A DNA stretch of 64,000 bases from Conexibacter woesei DSM 14684 (GCF_000025265.1 NC_013739.1:1736001-1800000), one strand, 5' to 3'; positions 43,958 through 52,424 are shown, numbered from the stretch's first letter. The notes: a model not told the origin generated them from the sequence alone. A program made the numbers and translations.

Positions 43958-45333
43958 TGGCTGACCAGCGCAGACGCGGGCGCGACGCGCGCCGGGCGAG
44001 CGGGTCCACTGGCGGTGGCGGCGCGGGCGCGGGTGGCGGCGGTGGCCGCGGGCCGGGCGCCGGCGCCGGCGGCGGTCGTGGTGCCGGCGGCGGTCGCGGG
44101 CCGAGAGGCGGCGGCAGACGCGGGCCGAGCGGGCCGGGCGGCGGGAGCCGTGGGTCGGCCGGCGGGCGTGGTGCGGCTGGGGCGGCCGGGCGCGGTGCGA
44201 GCGGTGGGCGCGACGAGCGTGCGGCGGGCGGCGGAAGTCGCGGGTCGGGCGCTGGGCGCGGCGCGAGTGGCGGGCGCGGGCCGGCGGGACCGGCTGGCGG
44301 CGGGCGCGGTGCGGGCGGGCGCGATGAGCGCGCGCCGGGCGGCGGGCGCGGTGCGGCGGGGCCGGCTGGCGGCGGGCGCGGTGCGGCGGGGCCGGCTGGC
44401 GGCGGGCGCGATGAGCGCGGGCCGAGTGGCGGGCGCGGTGCGGCGGGGCGCGATGAGCGCGCGGGCGGCGGCTGGGACGAGCGCGGGCCGGGCAGACGCG
44501 GCGCCGGGCGGCCGGGCAAGCGCGGGTCCGAGCAGCGGGTGCGCGGTGCGGAGCGGGCAGGCGTGCCGGCGGGTGCGCCGGCGCCGACGCGCGAGCCGCG
44601 CACGCTGCCTGACGACGTGACGATCCTCTACGGGCGCAACGCCGTCCACGAGGCGTTGCGCGGGTCGCGCGAGGTGCAGCACATCTGGGCGACGGCGCAT
44701 GCCGTCGAGGAGCCGTGGCTGGCGGCGGTCGCGCATGACGCCTCCGCTGTCGACGTCAACGTCGTCGCCGACGGCGGCTGGATCGAGCGGCGCAGCGGAT
44801 CGCCCGACCACCAGGGCGTCTGCGCGCAGGTCGCCCCGTTCAGATATGCCTACGTCGACGAGCTGCTGGCCGTCGAGCATCCGCTGATCGTCGCGCTCGA
44901 CGAGATCCAGGATCCGCAGAACCTCGGCGCGATCGCCCGCACGGCCGAATGCGCCGGCGCGACCGGGCTCGTGATCCCGGCTCGCCGCAGCGCCGACGTG
45001 ACACCGGCCGTCTGCAAGGCGTCGGCCGGCGCCGTCGAGCACCTGCCGATCGCACGCGCCCGCAACCTCGCCGACTTCCTCGGCGACGCCAGAGGCGTCG
45101 GCGCGTGGGTCTACGGCGCGGAGGGCGACGGCGGCGTGCCGTACACCGGCGTCGACTACAGCGGGCCGGGCGTCGTGCTCGTGCTCGGCTCCGAGGGCAG
45201 GGGCCTGCGGCCCCGCGTCGCCGCGTCGTGCGACGCGCTGATCGCGCTGCCGCTGCGCGGCCGGATCGGCTCGCTCAACGTGAGCGCCGCAGCCTCCGCG
45301 CTGCTCTACGAGATCGTCCGCCAGCGCGGCTAG
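43957..45333 (+). CDS. rlmB: TrmH/SpoU 2'-O-methyltransferase with RGG-rich N-terminus
   Basis: The 458-residue protein has two unlike halves. Residues 1-205 are almost only Gly, Ala, Arg, Ser, Pro with scattered DER, as repeated GGGRGA, RGP and GGRDER units. Residues 215-458 are a complete SpoU enzyme: substrate-binding domain ILYGRNAVHEALRGSREVQ, motif 1 DEIQDPQNLGAIARTAECAG, motif 2 VLVLGSEGRGLR, motif 3 LPLRGRIGSLNVSAAASALL. By position after cysS it should be RlmB, methylating a guanosine of 23S rRNA. The disordered, RNA-binding-like extension is far longer than normal and contains exact 30-base tandem repeats. It is coupled to cysS (ATGA). Confidence 0.88.
   Translation: MADQRRRGRDARRASGSTGGGGAGAGGGGGRGPGAGAGGGRGAGGGRGPRGGGRRGPSGPGGGSRGSAGGRGAAGAAGRGASGGRDERAAGGGSRGSGAGRGASGGRGPAGPAGGGRGAGGRDERAPGGGRGAAGPAGGGRGAAGPAGGGRDERGPSGGRGAAGRDERAGGGWDERGPGRRGAGRPGKRGSEQRVRGAERAGVPAGAPAPTREPRTLPDDVTILYGRNAVHEALRGSREVQHIWATAHAVEEPWLAAVAHDASAVDVNVVADGGWIERRSGSPDHQGVCAQVAPFRYAYVDELLAVEHPLIVALDEIQDPQNLGAIARTAECAGATGLVIPARRSADVTPAVCKASAGAVEHLPIARARNLADFLGDARGVGAWVYGAEGDGGVPYTGVDYSGPGVVLVLGSEGRGLRPRVAASCDALIALPLRGRIGSLNVSAAASALLYEIVRQRG
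44341..44400 (+). repeat. exact 30-bp tandem duplication
   Basis: Two identical adjacent 30-base units (44341-44370, 44371-44400) encode GGRGAAGPAG twice in the disordered region of the rRNA methyltransferase. Partial copies flank them, so the region may change length by slippage. Confidence 0.8.
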
Positions 45334-45337
45334 CCGC

Positions 45338-45357
45338 CGGCGCGCTTCGGCGCGCCG
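45338..45357 (+). terminator. UUCG-loop terminator after rlmB
   Basis: An 8-bp perfect stem CGGCGCGC/GCGCGCCG is closed by a TTCG tetraloop, four bases after the methyltransferase stop. No T-tract. Confidence 0.55.
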
Positions 45358-45454
45358 CGGGCCGGGGTGGGGGAGAGGGGTGTGGACGCGTCGGCGTCCG
45401 CGCCCACATGCCTGCGCGCGTACGTCCGTGCTGCAACCGATCCTGCACAGCCTG

Positions 45455-45483
45455 CTTGACAGGCGTTCCATAACTGTGTCAAG
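45455..45483. promoter_or_regulatory. dyad CTTGACA-N15-TGTCAAG
   Basis: A perfect seven-base inverted repeat (45455-45461 and 45477-45483) lies upstream of the sigma-factor promoter. It could be an operator. It does not match HspR or CIRCE sequences in arm or spacing. Confidence 0.45.
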
Positions 45484-45512
45484 CTGCCGCGCAGATAAGG
45501 GTGGAGTTGAGC

Positions 45513-45541
45513 TTGAGGCTCATCGTCACCCGCTGGATACT
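45513..45541 (+). promoter_or_regulatory. promoter TTGAGG-N17-GATACT
   Basis: The -35 (45513-45518) and -10 (45536-45541) are spaced 17 bases apart. The start of transcription near 45548 leaves a leader of about 70 bases before the sigma-factor gene. Confidence 0.55.
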
Positions 45542-45616
45542 GTGCGGCGCCTGGGGAGGTAATGCGCTACGAAGCGATGTCCGCGTGAGCATGCGGGCAT
45601 CGAGAAGGGTGTGCTC

Positions 45617-46267
45617 GTGGCTCGAATCTCCTATAACCCTCAGGGTCAAGTCCAGCTTGACGACGGGTTCCTCATCGCGCTTGCGAAGCAGGGGAACCCC
45701 GATGCGTACGACAGGTTGGTCCGCCGCTACTACGGCTTCGTGCGCCTGAAGGCCTCGTCGTACTTCCTCGCCGGCGGCGACGCCGACGATCTGATCCAGG
45801 AAGGCCTGGTCGGGCTCTACAAGGCGATCCGCGACTACCGCACGGATCGCGAGTCGAGCTTCCGCAACTTCGCGGAGCTGTGCATCACGCGCCAGATCAT
45901 CACCGCGGTCAAGACCGCGACGCGCAACAAGCACACGCCGCTCAACCAGTACGTCTCGTTCTCCGCCTCGCCGGCGTCCGCCGCGGGCGACGGCGACCCG
46001 ACGCTCGACGAGGTCATCCCCGGCCCGACCGTCCACGACCCGGTCAACCAGGTGATCAGCTCCGAGGAGCTGCGCGCGCTCGTCGCGTGCCTCTCGACGG
46101 TCCTCTCCGACCTCGAGTCGCGCGTGCTCTCGCTCTACCTCGACGGCTACTCCTACGAGTCCGTCGGCGAGAAGCTCGGCTGCGACACCAAGACGGTCGA
46201 CAACGCCCTGCAGCGCGTCAAGCGCAAGGTCGGCTCGCATCTCGCCGCCCGCAACGTCCTGCTCTAG
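45617..46267 (+). CDS. SigH-like RNA polymerase sigma factor
   Basis: GTG 45617 follows AAGGG (45605-45609) by seven bases. The 216-residue protein has region 2 with NPDAYDRLVRRYYGFVRLKA, DADDLIQEGLVGLYKAIRDY and FRNFAELCITRQIITAVKTA, then a short linker, then region 4 with LSDLESRVLSLYLDGYSYES and LGCDTKTVDNALQRVKRKV. It resembles the Bacillus sporulation/transition-state sigma-H in sequence type and in location after rlmB. No anti-sigma gene is adjacent. Here it probably directs a stress or stationary-phase regulon. Confidence 0.9.
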   Translation: MARISYNPQGQVQLDDGFLIALAKQGNPDAYDRLVRRYYGFVRLKASSYFLAGGDADDLIQEGLVGLYKAIRDYRTDRESSFRNFAELCITRQIITAVKTATRNKHTPLNQYVSFSASPASAAGDGDPTLDEVIPGPTVHDPVNQVISSEELRALVACLSTVLSDLESRVLSLYLDGYSYESVGEKLGCDTKTVDNALQRVKRKVGSHLAARNVLL

Positions 46268-46346
46268 GACGCCCGCAGCACCCGCGGATCGCCGCGGCGC
46301 GCCCACACCCCGCGCCGCGGTCACGCCGCCCCGCGCCACGCCCCTC

Positions 46347-46352
46347 TAGGAT
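46347..46352 (+). promoter_or_regulatory. -10 hexamer TAGGAT, leaderless
   Basis: TAGGAT ends seven bases before GTG 46360 of the small membrane-anchored protein. Confidence 0.5.
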
Positions 46353-46359
46353 CCCGGGC

Positions 46360-46752
46360 GTGGACACTCTCTTGATCGTCGTTCTCGTGATCCTCGGCAT
46401 CCTCCTGCTGCTCGCGCTGATCGGCGCAGTGGCGGCGACGCGGCGCAACCGCGCCGGTGCCGAGTCCTTCACCGCCAGCCTCACCGCCGTCGACCGCCAG
46501 CTCGCGCACGCGACCGCGGAGGACCACGGCTGGGAGCGCAAGACGCTCGACGCCGCCGCCCGCGCCGCGTTCGCCGAGCACCGTCCGGGCGTCGAGCCGG
46601 CAGCGCTCGAGCTGACCCAGATCGTCGACGAGCCGGGCACCGACTCGGACCTCGCGATCTACCGCATCGCCACCGCCGAGACCACGACGCGGCTGACGCT
46701 CGGCCGCCGCGACGGCGAGTGGTACGCGAAGGCCGTCGAGGACGAGCGCTAG
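46360..46752 (+). CDS. single-pass membrane-anchored hypothetical protein
   Basis: The 130-residue protein begins with one transmembrane helix ([20 protein letters not shown]), followed by a basic stop-transfer (TRRNRAG) and a soluble domain of about 100 residues with a helix ([20 protein letters not shown]) and beta strands ([38 protein letters not shown]). The soluble part sits in the cytoplasm if the N-terminus is outside. No family recognised. purU follows after 23 bases and may be co-transcribed. Confidence 0.7.
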   Translation: MDTLLIVVLVILGILLLLALIGAVAATRRNRAGAESFTASLTAVDRQLAHATAEDHGWERKTLDAAARAAFAEHRPGVEPAALELTQIVDEPGTDSDLAIYRIATAETTTRLTLGRRDGEWYAKAVEDER

Positions 46753-46775
46753 CAAGCGCGACGGGGCGCGCGCCG

Positions 46776-47663
46776 GTGGATCGCAGCGACCAGAACGCCA
46801 CGAACGCCGGGCGACTCAACATCGCGCGGCTGCTGATCTCGTGCTCCGACCAGCCCGGGATCGTCGCCGCCGTCTCGCGCTTCCTGTTCGAGCACGGGGC
46901 GAACATCCTCGATGCCGATCAGCACACGACCGACCCCGAGGGCGGTGTCTTCTTCATGCGGATGGAGTTCCAGCTCGACGGGCTCGACCTCGGGCGCGGT
47001 GAGCTGGAGCAGGCGTTCGGCGCGACGGTCGGCGAGCCGTTCGGGATGGACTGGCGCCTGTCGTACGCGAACCGCCGCAAGCGCGTCGCGCTGCTCGTCT
47101 CGCGCGAGGAGCACTGCCTGCTCGACCTGCTGTGGCGCTGGCGCAGCGGGGATCTCGACGCCGACGTCGGCCTCGTCGTTTCCAACCACCGTGACGCCGA
47201 GCGCGACGTCGAAAGCTTCGGCGTTCCCTTTCTCCACGTACCCGTCGCGAAGGAGTCTAAGCCTCAAGCTGAGGCTGAGATACTGCGACATCTGCGCGGT
47301 TTCGACCTCGTCGTGCTCGCGCGCTACATGCAGATCCTGTCGGGCGACTTCCTCGCCGCGCTCGACACGCCGATGATCAACATCCACCACTCGTTCCTGC
47401 CCGCGTTCGCGGGCGCCGACCCCTACCGGCGGGCGAGCGAGCGCGGCGTGAAGATCATCGGCGCGACCGCGCACTACGTCACCGAGGAGCTCGACGCCGG
47501 CCCGATCATCGAGCAGGACGTCGCCCGCGTGAGCCATCGCGACAGTCTCGAGGAGCTGGTCCGGATCGGCCGCGACATCGAGCGGATCGTGCTCGCGCGG
47601 GCGGTCAGTCGCCACCTCGCCGATCGCGTGCTCGTGCACGAGAACAGAACCGTCGTCTTCTGA
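46776..47663 (+). CDS. purU: formyltetrahydrofolate deformylase
   Basis: The 295-residue enzyme has an N-terminal ACT domain ([40 protein letters not shown]) and a formyl-transferase catalytic domain with [31 protein letters not shown], the catalytic [20 protein letters not shown] and [17 protein letters not shown]. It hydrolyses 10-formyl-THF to formate and THF, balancing one-carbon pools for purine synthesis. ACT domains in this family respond to Met/Gly. The start is GTG, without an obvious ribosome-binding site. Confidence 0.96.
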   Translation: MDRSDQNATNAGRLNIARLLISCSDQPGIVAAVSRFLFEHGANILDADQHTTDPEGGVFFMRMEFQLDGLDLGRGELEQAFGATVGEPFGMDWRLSYANRRKRVALLVSREEHCLLDLLWRWRSGDLDADVGLVVSNHRDAERDVESFGVPFLHVPVAKESKPQAEAEILRHLRGFDLVVLARYMQILSGDFLAALDTPMINIHHSFLPAFAGADPYRRASERGVKIIGATAHYVTEELDAGPIIEQDVARVSHRDSLEELVRIGRDIERIVLARAVSRHLADRVLVHENRTVVF

Positions 47664-47699
47664 GCGGCTGCGCCCGCGCTTCGGCCGCGCGACGTGCGG

Positions 47700-48095
47700 T
47701 CAGGCGTCGACGATCACGATCACGACGATCAGGGCTGCGAGCGCGATGCCGACGACCGCGAGGAGCGTGACGAAGCGGTCGTCCGGGCCGAGGTACTCGC
47801 CGCGGCGGACCGCGTCGTCGACCTGGCGGTAGCGGACCACGCCGTAGACGAAGCAGGCGATCCCGAGCAGGCCGAAGATCACGCCGGCGACCGCCGCGAG
47901 CGCCTCGCTGCCGCTCGTCAGCGCCGGCACCACGCGGCCGACGCCGAGACTGCCGGCCATGCACGCGAGGCCGGTCCGCCACCAGGCGAGGTAGGTGCGC
48001 TCGTTCGCGAGGTGGGTGCGGCGCGTGGCGTCGCCGTCGGCGTCGAATCTTCCGCCGCGCGGGTTAGTGGTGTCACTGGGCCGGTGCGAAGCCAC
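47700..48095 (-). CDS. DUF202 (YidH-type) membrane protein
   Basis: The 131-residue protein has the DUF202 signature THLANERTYLAWWRTGLACM and three hydrophobic segments (AVAGVIFGLLGIACFVYGVV and FVTLLAVVGIALAALIVVIV among them) linked by a charged loop (RYRQVDDAVRRGEYLGPDDR). The start is GTG 48095. Family members are small inner-membrane proteins of unknown role. It converges on purU and lies divergent from the CHAD gene. Confidence 0.85.
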   Translation of the reverse strand: MASHRPSDTTNPRGGRFDADGDATRRTHLANERTYLAWWRTGLACMAGSLGVGRVVPALTSGSEALAAVAGVIFGLLGIACFVYGVVRYRQVDDAVRRGEYLGPDDRFVTLLAVVGIALAALIVVIVIVDA

Positions 48096-48194
48096 ACCCG
48101 GACGCTACCCGACGCCGCGGAGGGCGATCCAGGGGCTGCCGGAGGCCGAGAGATAGCCGGCGCACGAACAGGTTGCTGGCGGCGCGATCCGGGT

Positions 48195-48200
48195 TAGGCT
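48195..48200 (+). promoter_or_regulatory. -10 hexamer TAGGCT, leaderless
   Basis: TAGGCT ends nine bases before ATG 48210 of the CHAD protein. Confidence 0.55.
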
Positions 48201-48209
48201 CACCTCGCG

Positions 48210-49154
48210 ATGGCGTACCGGTTGAGCATCGCCGACGAGCTGCCGACGTCTGTGCGGGCGTGCGCGCGCGAGCAGTTGCAGGGCGCGATCGACCAGCTCG
48301 ACGGCGGCGGGGGCGACGACCCGGCGACGGCGATCCACGAGGCGCGCAAGCACCTGAAGAAGCTGCGCGCGCTGCTGCGGCTCGTGCGTCCGGCGCTCGG
48401 CGAGGAGACGTACCGGCGCGAGAACGACGCGCTGCGCGACGCCGCGCGGCAGCTGTCGGCCACGCGTGACGCGGACGTGCTCGTCGCGACCGTCGAGGCG
48501 CTCGCCCGGGACGCCGCCGGGCAGCTGCCGGCGTCCGACTTCGCCGCGCTGCGCGACGCGCTCGCCGCGGAGGCGGCGGCACGGCGGGCGCAGCCGGCGG
48601 CCGCGACCGGCGACGCCGAGGCGACCGCGACCGCCGTCGCGCTCGAGCTGCGCGACGCGCTCGCGCGCGTCGAGGAGTGGCCGCTCGCCGACAGCGACTG
48701 GGAGACGGTCGTCGCCTCCGTCACGCGTGCGTACGCGCGCGGGCGCCGAGACGGCCGGCGCGCGGCCGAGCTGCCGACCGTCGAGGCGCTGCACCAGTGG
48801 CGCAAGCGCGTGAAGGACCTCTGGTACCACCACCGGCTGCTGAAGCCGGTCTGGCCGGACGTCATCAGCGCCTACGGCGAGGAGGCGCACGTCCTCTCCG
48901 AGCTGCTCGGCGACGATCACGACCTCGCCGTCCTGCGCGACCGCCTCGTCGCGGGCGTCGCGCTGCCGCCCGGCGCCGCCGCCGACCTGACCGCGCTGCT
49001 GGGGCTCGTCGACGAGCGCCGCGCGCGGCTGCAGGCGGACGCGCGGCGGCTCGGCACGCGGCTGTACGCCGAGTCGCCGAAGGCGTTCGAGCGGCGCTGG
49101 CGGCGGTGGGTCGAGGCGGCCGTCGCGGACGCCGGCGAGGAGCAGCCGGCGTGA
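48210..49154 (+). CDS. CHAD-domain protein
   Basis: The 314-residue, helix-rich protein has the paired CHAD repeats with conserved basic and His residues: IHEARKHLKKLRALLRLVRP near the N-terminus and ALHQWRKRVKDLWYHHRLLK in the second half, plus LLGDDHDLAVLRDRL. CHAD domains bind inorganic polyphosphate through this basic channel. It overlaps the CYTH gene by four bases (GTGA). The pair therefore probably handles polyphosphate or triphosphate together, one binding and one hydrolysing. The promoter appears leaderless. Confidence 0.9.
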   Translation: MAYRLSIADELPTSVRACAREQLQGAIDQLDGGGGDDPATAIHEARKHLKKLRALLRLVRPALGEETYRRENDALRDAARQLSATRDADVLVATVEALARDAAGQLPASDFAALRDALAAEAAARRAQPAAATGDAEATATAVALELRDALARVEEWPLADSDWETVVASVTRAYARGRRDGRRAAELPTVEALHQWRKRVKDLWYHHRLLKPVWPDVISAYGEEAHVLSELLGDDHDLAVLRDRLVAGVALPPGAAADLTALLGLVDERRARLQADARRLGTRLYAESPKAFERRWRRWVEAAVADAGEEQPA

Positions 49155-49621
49155 GCACCGAGATCGAGCGCAAGTTCGTCCTCGACGCCCCGCCGCAGGA
49201 CCTCGCGGAGCATCCCTCCGAGCCGATCGCGCAGGGCTACGTCGCGCTCGACGAGGATGTCGAGGTGCGCGTGCGGCGGCGCGGCGAGCGCACGTTCCTG
49301 ACGATCAAGGCGGGCAGCGGCCGGCGCCGCGTCGAGCAGGAGCTGGAGATCGAGCCGGAGCGCTTCGACGCGCTGTGGCCGCTGACCGAGGGACGGCGGA
49401 TCGTCAAGCGCCGCTACCTCGTGCCGGTCGGCGCCGACGCGCTGACGCTCGAGGTCGACGTCTACGAGGACGCGCTCGCCGGCCTCGTCGTCGCCGAGTG
49501 CGAGTTCCCCGACGACGCCGCCGCCGACGCGTTCGTCTCGCCCGATTGGCTCGGGCGCGAGGTCACCGACGACCCGCGCTGGAAGAACCAGGCGCTCGCG
49601 CTCCACGGCCGCCCGGAGTGA
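49151..49621 (+). CDS. CYTH-domain triphosphatase-like protein
   Basis: The 156-residue protein starts with the CYTH motif EIERKFVLDAPP (ExExK) and has the alternating charged strands of the triphosphate tunnel: VEVRVRRRGERTFLTIKAGS, RVEQELEIEPERF, RIVKRRYLVPVG, LTLEVDVYEDALAGLVVAEC and EFPDDAAADAF. This set of Glu, Lys and Arg residues is what inorganic triphosphatases use to bind Mg2+ and triphosphate. It could instead be a thiamine-triphosphatase-type enzyme. It is translationally coupled to the CHAD protein. Confidence 0.9.
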   Translation: MSTEIERKFVLDAPPQDLAEHPSEPIAQGYVALDEDVEVRVRRRGERTFLTIKAGSGRRRVEQELEIEPERFDALWPLTEGRRIVKRRYLVPVGADALTLEVDVYEDALAGLVVAECEFPDDAAADAFVSPDWLGREVTDDPRWKNQALALHGRPE

Positions 49622-49691
49622 GGCTGGCCGCACCCCGCTCCGCCACCCGGTCCGTCAGGATGTCGCGCATGCGCGGGGACCGGAACGCCAC

Positions 49692-51257
49692 GTGAAGCCG
49701 ATCTGGTTCGCCGGCGCGGCGCTGCTGCTCGCGTTCGCGTGGTGGAGACGGCGCAGACTCGAGCCGCCGCTGCTGATCGGGCTGACGATCGTCGCGATCG
49801 GCGCCGCCGTCTACGGCACCGGCCTCGTCGAGATGCCCGACCTGGAGGAGGTCCTGACCGACCTCGGCGAGGCGCTCGGCCAATGGACCTACCTGCTCGT
49901 CGGCGCGCTCTGCTTCCTCGAGAGCGGCGCCGGGATCGGCCTGCTGGTGCCAGGCGAGACGGCGATCATCGTCGGCGGCGTCGTCGCCGGCCAGGGCGAG
50001 ATCGACATCGTCCTGCTGATAGCGATCGCCTGGACGACGGCGGTCGCGGGCGACCTCACGAGCTTCTTCATAGGCCGCCGGCTCGGCCGTCAGTTCCTGA
50101 TCAAGCACGGGCCGCGCTTCAAGATCGACGAGAGAAGAGTCGAGCAGGTCGAGGCTTTCTACGACCGCCACGGCGGCAAGGCCGTCTTCCTCGGCCGCTT
50201 CGTCGGCCTCGTGCGCGCCGTCTCGCCGTTCGTCGCCGGCTCCTCAGGCATGCGCGTGCGGCGCTTCCTGCCCTACGACGTGCTCGCGGCGGGGATCATG
50301 ACGTCGTTCTTCTGCCTGCTCGGCTACCTCTTCTGGAGATCGCTCGACAGAGTCCTGAAGATCGCCAGACAGGGGACGTTCGCGCTCGGCGCCGTCATCA
50401 CGGTGATCGTCGCGGTCGTCGTCGCCGTCCGCTGGCTGCGCGTGGAGGAGAACCGCGCCCGCTTCGAGGCGTTCCTCGACGAACAGCAGAGCAAGGCCGT
50501 GATCGGCCCGCTCGTGCGCTTCCTGCGCGCGCTCGGCCAGCGCCTGGTCGGCCCCGCGCGCTTCCTCTGGAACCGCCTCACGCCCGGCCAGCTCGGCCTG
50601 GAGCTGACGTCGCTGCTGTCGATCGCGGCGGTCGGCAGCTTCGTCTTCTTCGGCTACCTGATCGTGCTCGACCCGATCACCGAGCTGACCCCCGGCGATC
50701 GGCGCGGCGTGCGCTGGTCGGGCGAGCTGCAGACCGCCTGGCTGACCGACGTCGCGAAGGTGGTGACGCATCTCGGTGCGCTGCCGGTCGCCGGCGGCGC
50801 GCTCGTGGTCGTCTCGCTCGTGCTGCTGTCGCGGCGCGAGTGGCTGGAGGGCGTCGCGCTGCTCGCCGGCCTCGTCATCACGTACGCCGGCGTGCACATC
50901 ACGAAGGCTGCGACCGACCGCCCGCGTCCGCTCGACCAGCTGGTCGACGCGGCCGGCTCCTCGTACCCGTCCGGGCACGCCGCCTACGCCGTCTTCTGGG
51001 TCGCGATCGCGATCGCGCTGCGCCGCGCCTTCCCAGGCCTCGGCGCGCGCGCGGCCGTGCTGGCGATAGGGGTCGCGATCGCCGTCGCGGTCGGGCTGAC
51101 GCGCATCTACCTGCGCGTCCACTGGTTCTCCGACGTCGCCGGCGGCTGGGGCCTGGCGGCGATGACGCTGGCGTTGACCGGGATGGTCGCGCTCGTCGTC
51201 TCGTACTTCAGCGGCGGTGACGCCGCGCAGGAACAGGCGCGCGAGAACGCGGCCTAA
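49692..51257 (+). CDS. DedA-PAP2 fusion membrane protein
   Basis: The 521-residue protein has an N-terminal DedA/SNARE-associated domain (LESGAGIGLLVPGETAIIVG, AVAGDLTSFFIGRRLGRQFL, GRFVGLVRAVSPFVAGSSGM). After a linker comes a C-terminal PAP2 phosphatase with all three motifs: KAATDRPRP, SSYPSGHAAYAVF and TRIYLRVHWFSDVAGG. Some DedA proteins return undecaprenyl phosphate across the membrane, and PAP2 enzymes dephosphorylate the pyrophosphate form. The fusion could therefore recycle the lipid carrier in one polypeptide; that is inference. GTG start. A GNAT gene follows after two bases. Confidence 0.9.
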   Translation: MKPIWFAGAALLLAFAWWRRRRLEPPLLIGLTIVAIGAAVYGTGLVEMPDLEEVLTDLGEALGQWTYLLVGALCFLESGAGIGLLVPGETAIIVGGVVAGQGEIDIVLLIAIAWTTAVAGDLTSFFIGRRLGRQFLIKHGPRFKIDERRVEQVEAFYDRHGGKAVFLGRFVGLVRAVSPFVAGSSGMRVRRFLPYDVLAAGIMTSFFCLLGYLFWRSLDRVLKIARQGTFALGAVITVIVAVVVAVRWLRVEENRARFEAFLDEQQSKAVIGPLVRFLRALGQRLVGPARFLWNRLTPGQLGLELTSLLSIAAVGSFVFFGYLIVLDPITELTPGDRRGVRWSGELQTAWLTDVAKVVTHLGALPVAGGALVVVSLVLLSRREWLEGVALLAGLVITYAGVHITKAATDRPRPLDQLVDAAGSSYPSGHAAYAVFWVAIAIALRRAFPGLGARAAVLAIGVAIAVAVGLTRIYLRVHWFSDVAGGWGLAAMTLALTGMVALVVSYFSGGDAAQEQARENAA

Positions 51258-51259
51258 CG

Positions 51260-51823
51260 GTGGGGCCGCGCGGCGAGGACGTGACGTTCGCGCGCGTCGG
51301 CGACGGCTCCCTCGACGCGCTCGTCGCCGCGGCGGTCGCCGATGCCGCGCCGGACGATGTCACCCCGCCGCTGACCGACGGGGACGGCTGGACGCCGGAG
51401 CGGATCGCGTGGCTGCGCGCCTATCACCGCGAGCGTCAGGGCAGCCTCGACGATCCGCCGTTCGAGGTCTCGTGGGCCGTGCGGTCCGGCGAGCGGGTGC
51501 TCGGAGCGGTGCGGCTGCGCCGCACGGCGCCGGGCGAGGCCGAGACCGGCATCTGGCTGGTCCGCGCCGTCCGCGGCGCCGGCGTCGGCACGCGCGCGGT
51601 CGCGTTCGCGCTCGAACGTGCGCGAGAGCACGACGACCTGCGCTGCGTCCGTGCGACGACGACCGCCGGCAACGCCGCCGCGCAGGCGCTGCTGCGCCGC
51701 CTCGGGTTCGTCGTCGCTGCCAGCGACGACGACGGCGGCGCCGCGGAGGTGCATGCGACGTGCGCACTGCGTACCGGACCGGTCCCGTCCGGTCAGCCGG
51801 GCCGGCCGGCTCAGGGCATCTGA
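51260..51823 (+). CDS. GNAT-family N-acetyltransferase
   Basis: The 187-residue protein has the acetyl-CoA fold: beta strands (FEVSWAVRSGERVLGAVRLR), TGIWLVRAVRGAGVGTRAVA (the R-G-x-G-x-G/A pyrophosphate loop) and TTAGNAAAQALLRRLGFVVA. It most resembles RimJ/RimL-type acetyltransferases. The substrate is unknown. It begins two bases after the DedA-PAP2 stop, so they are co-transcribed. Its 3' end overlaps the convergent minus-strand operon by 13 bases. Confidence 0.85.
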   Translation: MGPRGEDVTFARVGDGSLDALVAAAVADAAPDDVTPPLTDGDGWTPERIAWLRAYHRERQGSLDDPPFEVSWAVRSGERVLGAVRLRRTAPGEAETGIWLVRAVRGAGVGTRAVAFALERAREHDDLRCVRATTTAGNAAAQALLRRLGFVVAASDDDGGAAEVHATCALRTGPVPSGQPGRPAQGI

Positions 51824-52122
51824 TCGCGCGCGATCCGCAGGTCGTCGGCGCCGGACTCGATCGCCCGCGCCGCGAGGGCGAGCCCGCCGCCCCGCGCGCT
51901 GCCCGCGGCGGGCCGGGGGCGCACCCGCGGTCGGCGGCCGCCGACCGCGGCGAGCCGCGACGGCGTCACGGCGACGTCGGCGCTCAGCGTCAGCAGCCGC
52001 AGCCCGAGCACGCGCGCCTCGACGTCCGCCGCGATCACCATCCCGCCGGAGAGCTGGGGCGCGGCGGCGCTGACGCCGCCGGCGCCGCCGACAGCGCGCC
52101 GTCCGTGCCCGTTCGAGCTCAC
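51811..52122 (-). CDS. GvpA/GvpJ-like small protein
   Basis: The 103-residue product contains GGMVIAADVEARVLGLRLLT and LSADVAVTPSRLAAV, which aligns without gaps to the beta-hairpin of gas vesicle shell proteins (GVVIAGDI... ELLTI type). The N-terminal helix of those proteins is absent and replaced by a Gly/Ala/Ser stretch. The C-terminus is basic and low complexity (GRRPRVRPRPAAGSARGGG). It starts at GTG overlapping the previous stop (GTGA), as the third gene of a coupled operon. No other gas vesicle genes (GvpF, L, K, N, O) are in the window, so a structural relative with another role is possible. Confidence 0.55.
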   Translation of the reverse strand: MSSNGHGRRAVGGAGGVSAAAPQLSGGMVIAADVEARVLGLRLLTLSADVAVTPSRLAAVGGRRPRVRPRPAAGSARGGGLALAARAIESGADDLRIARDQMP

Positions 52123-52424
52123 GAACCGCCTCGCTTCCGCGCGGACGACACGGCGGCGCTCACCGCCGTCACGCCGGCGATCGCGCCGGCGACGGCGAGG
52201 CCCGGCCTGCTCGCCTTCTTCAACGGCCCGGCAAGTCGCTGCCCGCGACCGGCCGCGTCGTCGAGCGCCTGCCCGGCGCGACCGCCGCCCTTCCCCTCGA
52301 CGACCGGCTGCACGCCCGCGATCGCGGACTCGACCGCCGATCTCGCCATCGCCTTGAGGATCTGCTGATGGTCGACGGAGCCGAGCAGCTGCTCGACCTT
52401 GCCCTTCGGGCTGAGAATCGTCAT
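52119..52424 (-). CDS. hypothetical protein, middle gene of coiled-coil operon
   Basis: The 101-residue protein begins MTILSPKGKVEQLLGSVDHQ, followed by a helix (QILKAMARSAVESAIAGVQP), a Gly-rich charged loop and a hydrophobic Ala/Val segment (GLAVAGAIAGVTAVSAAVSS) before a basic end (ARKRGGS). The last segment could insert in a membrane or a protein shell. It overlaps both neighbours by four bases (ATGA and GTGA), so the three proteins are made in step. Family not recognised. Confidence 0.6.
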   Translation of the reverse strand: MTILSPKGKVEQLLGSVDHQQILKAMARSAVESAIAGVQPVVEGKGGGRAGQALDDAAGRGQRLAGPLKKASRPGLAVAGAIAGVTAVSAAVSSARKRGGS

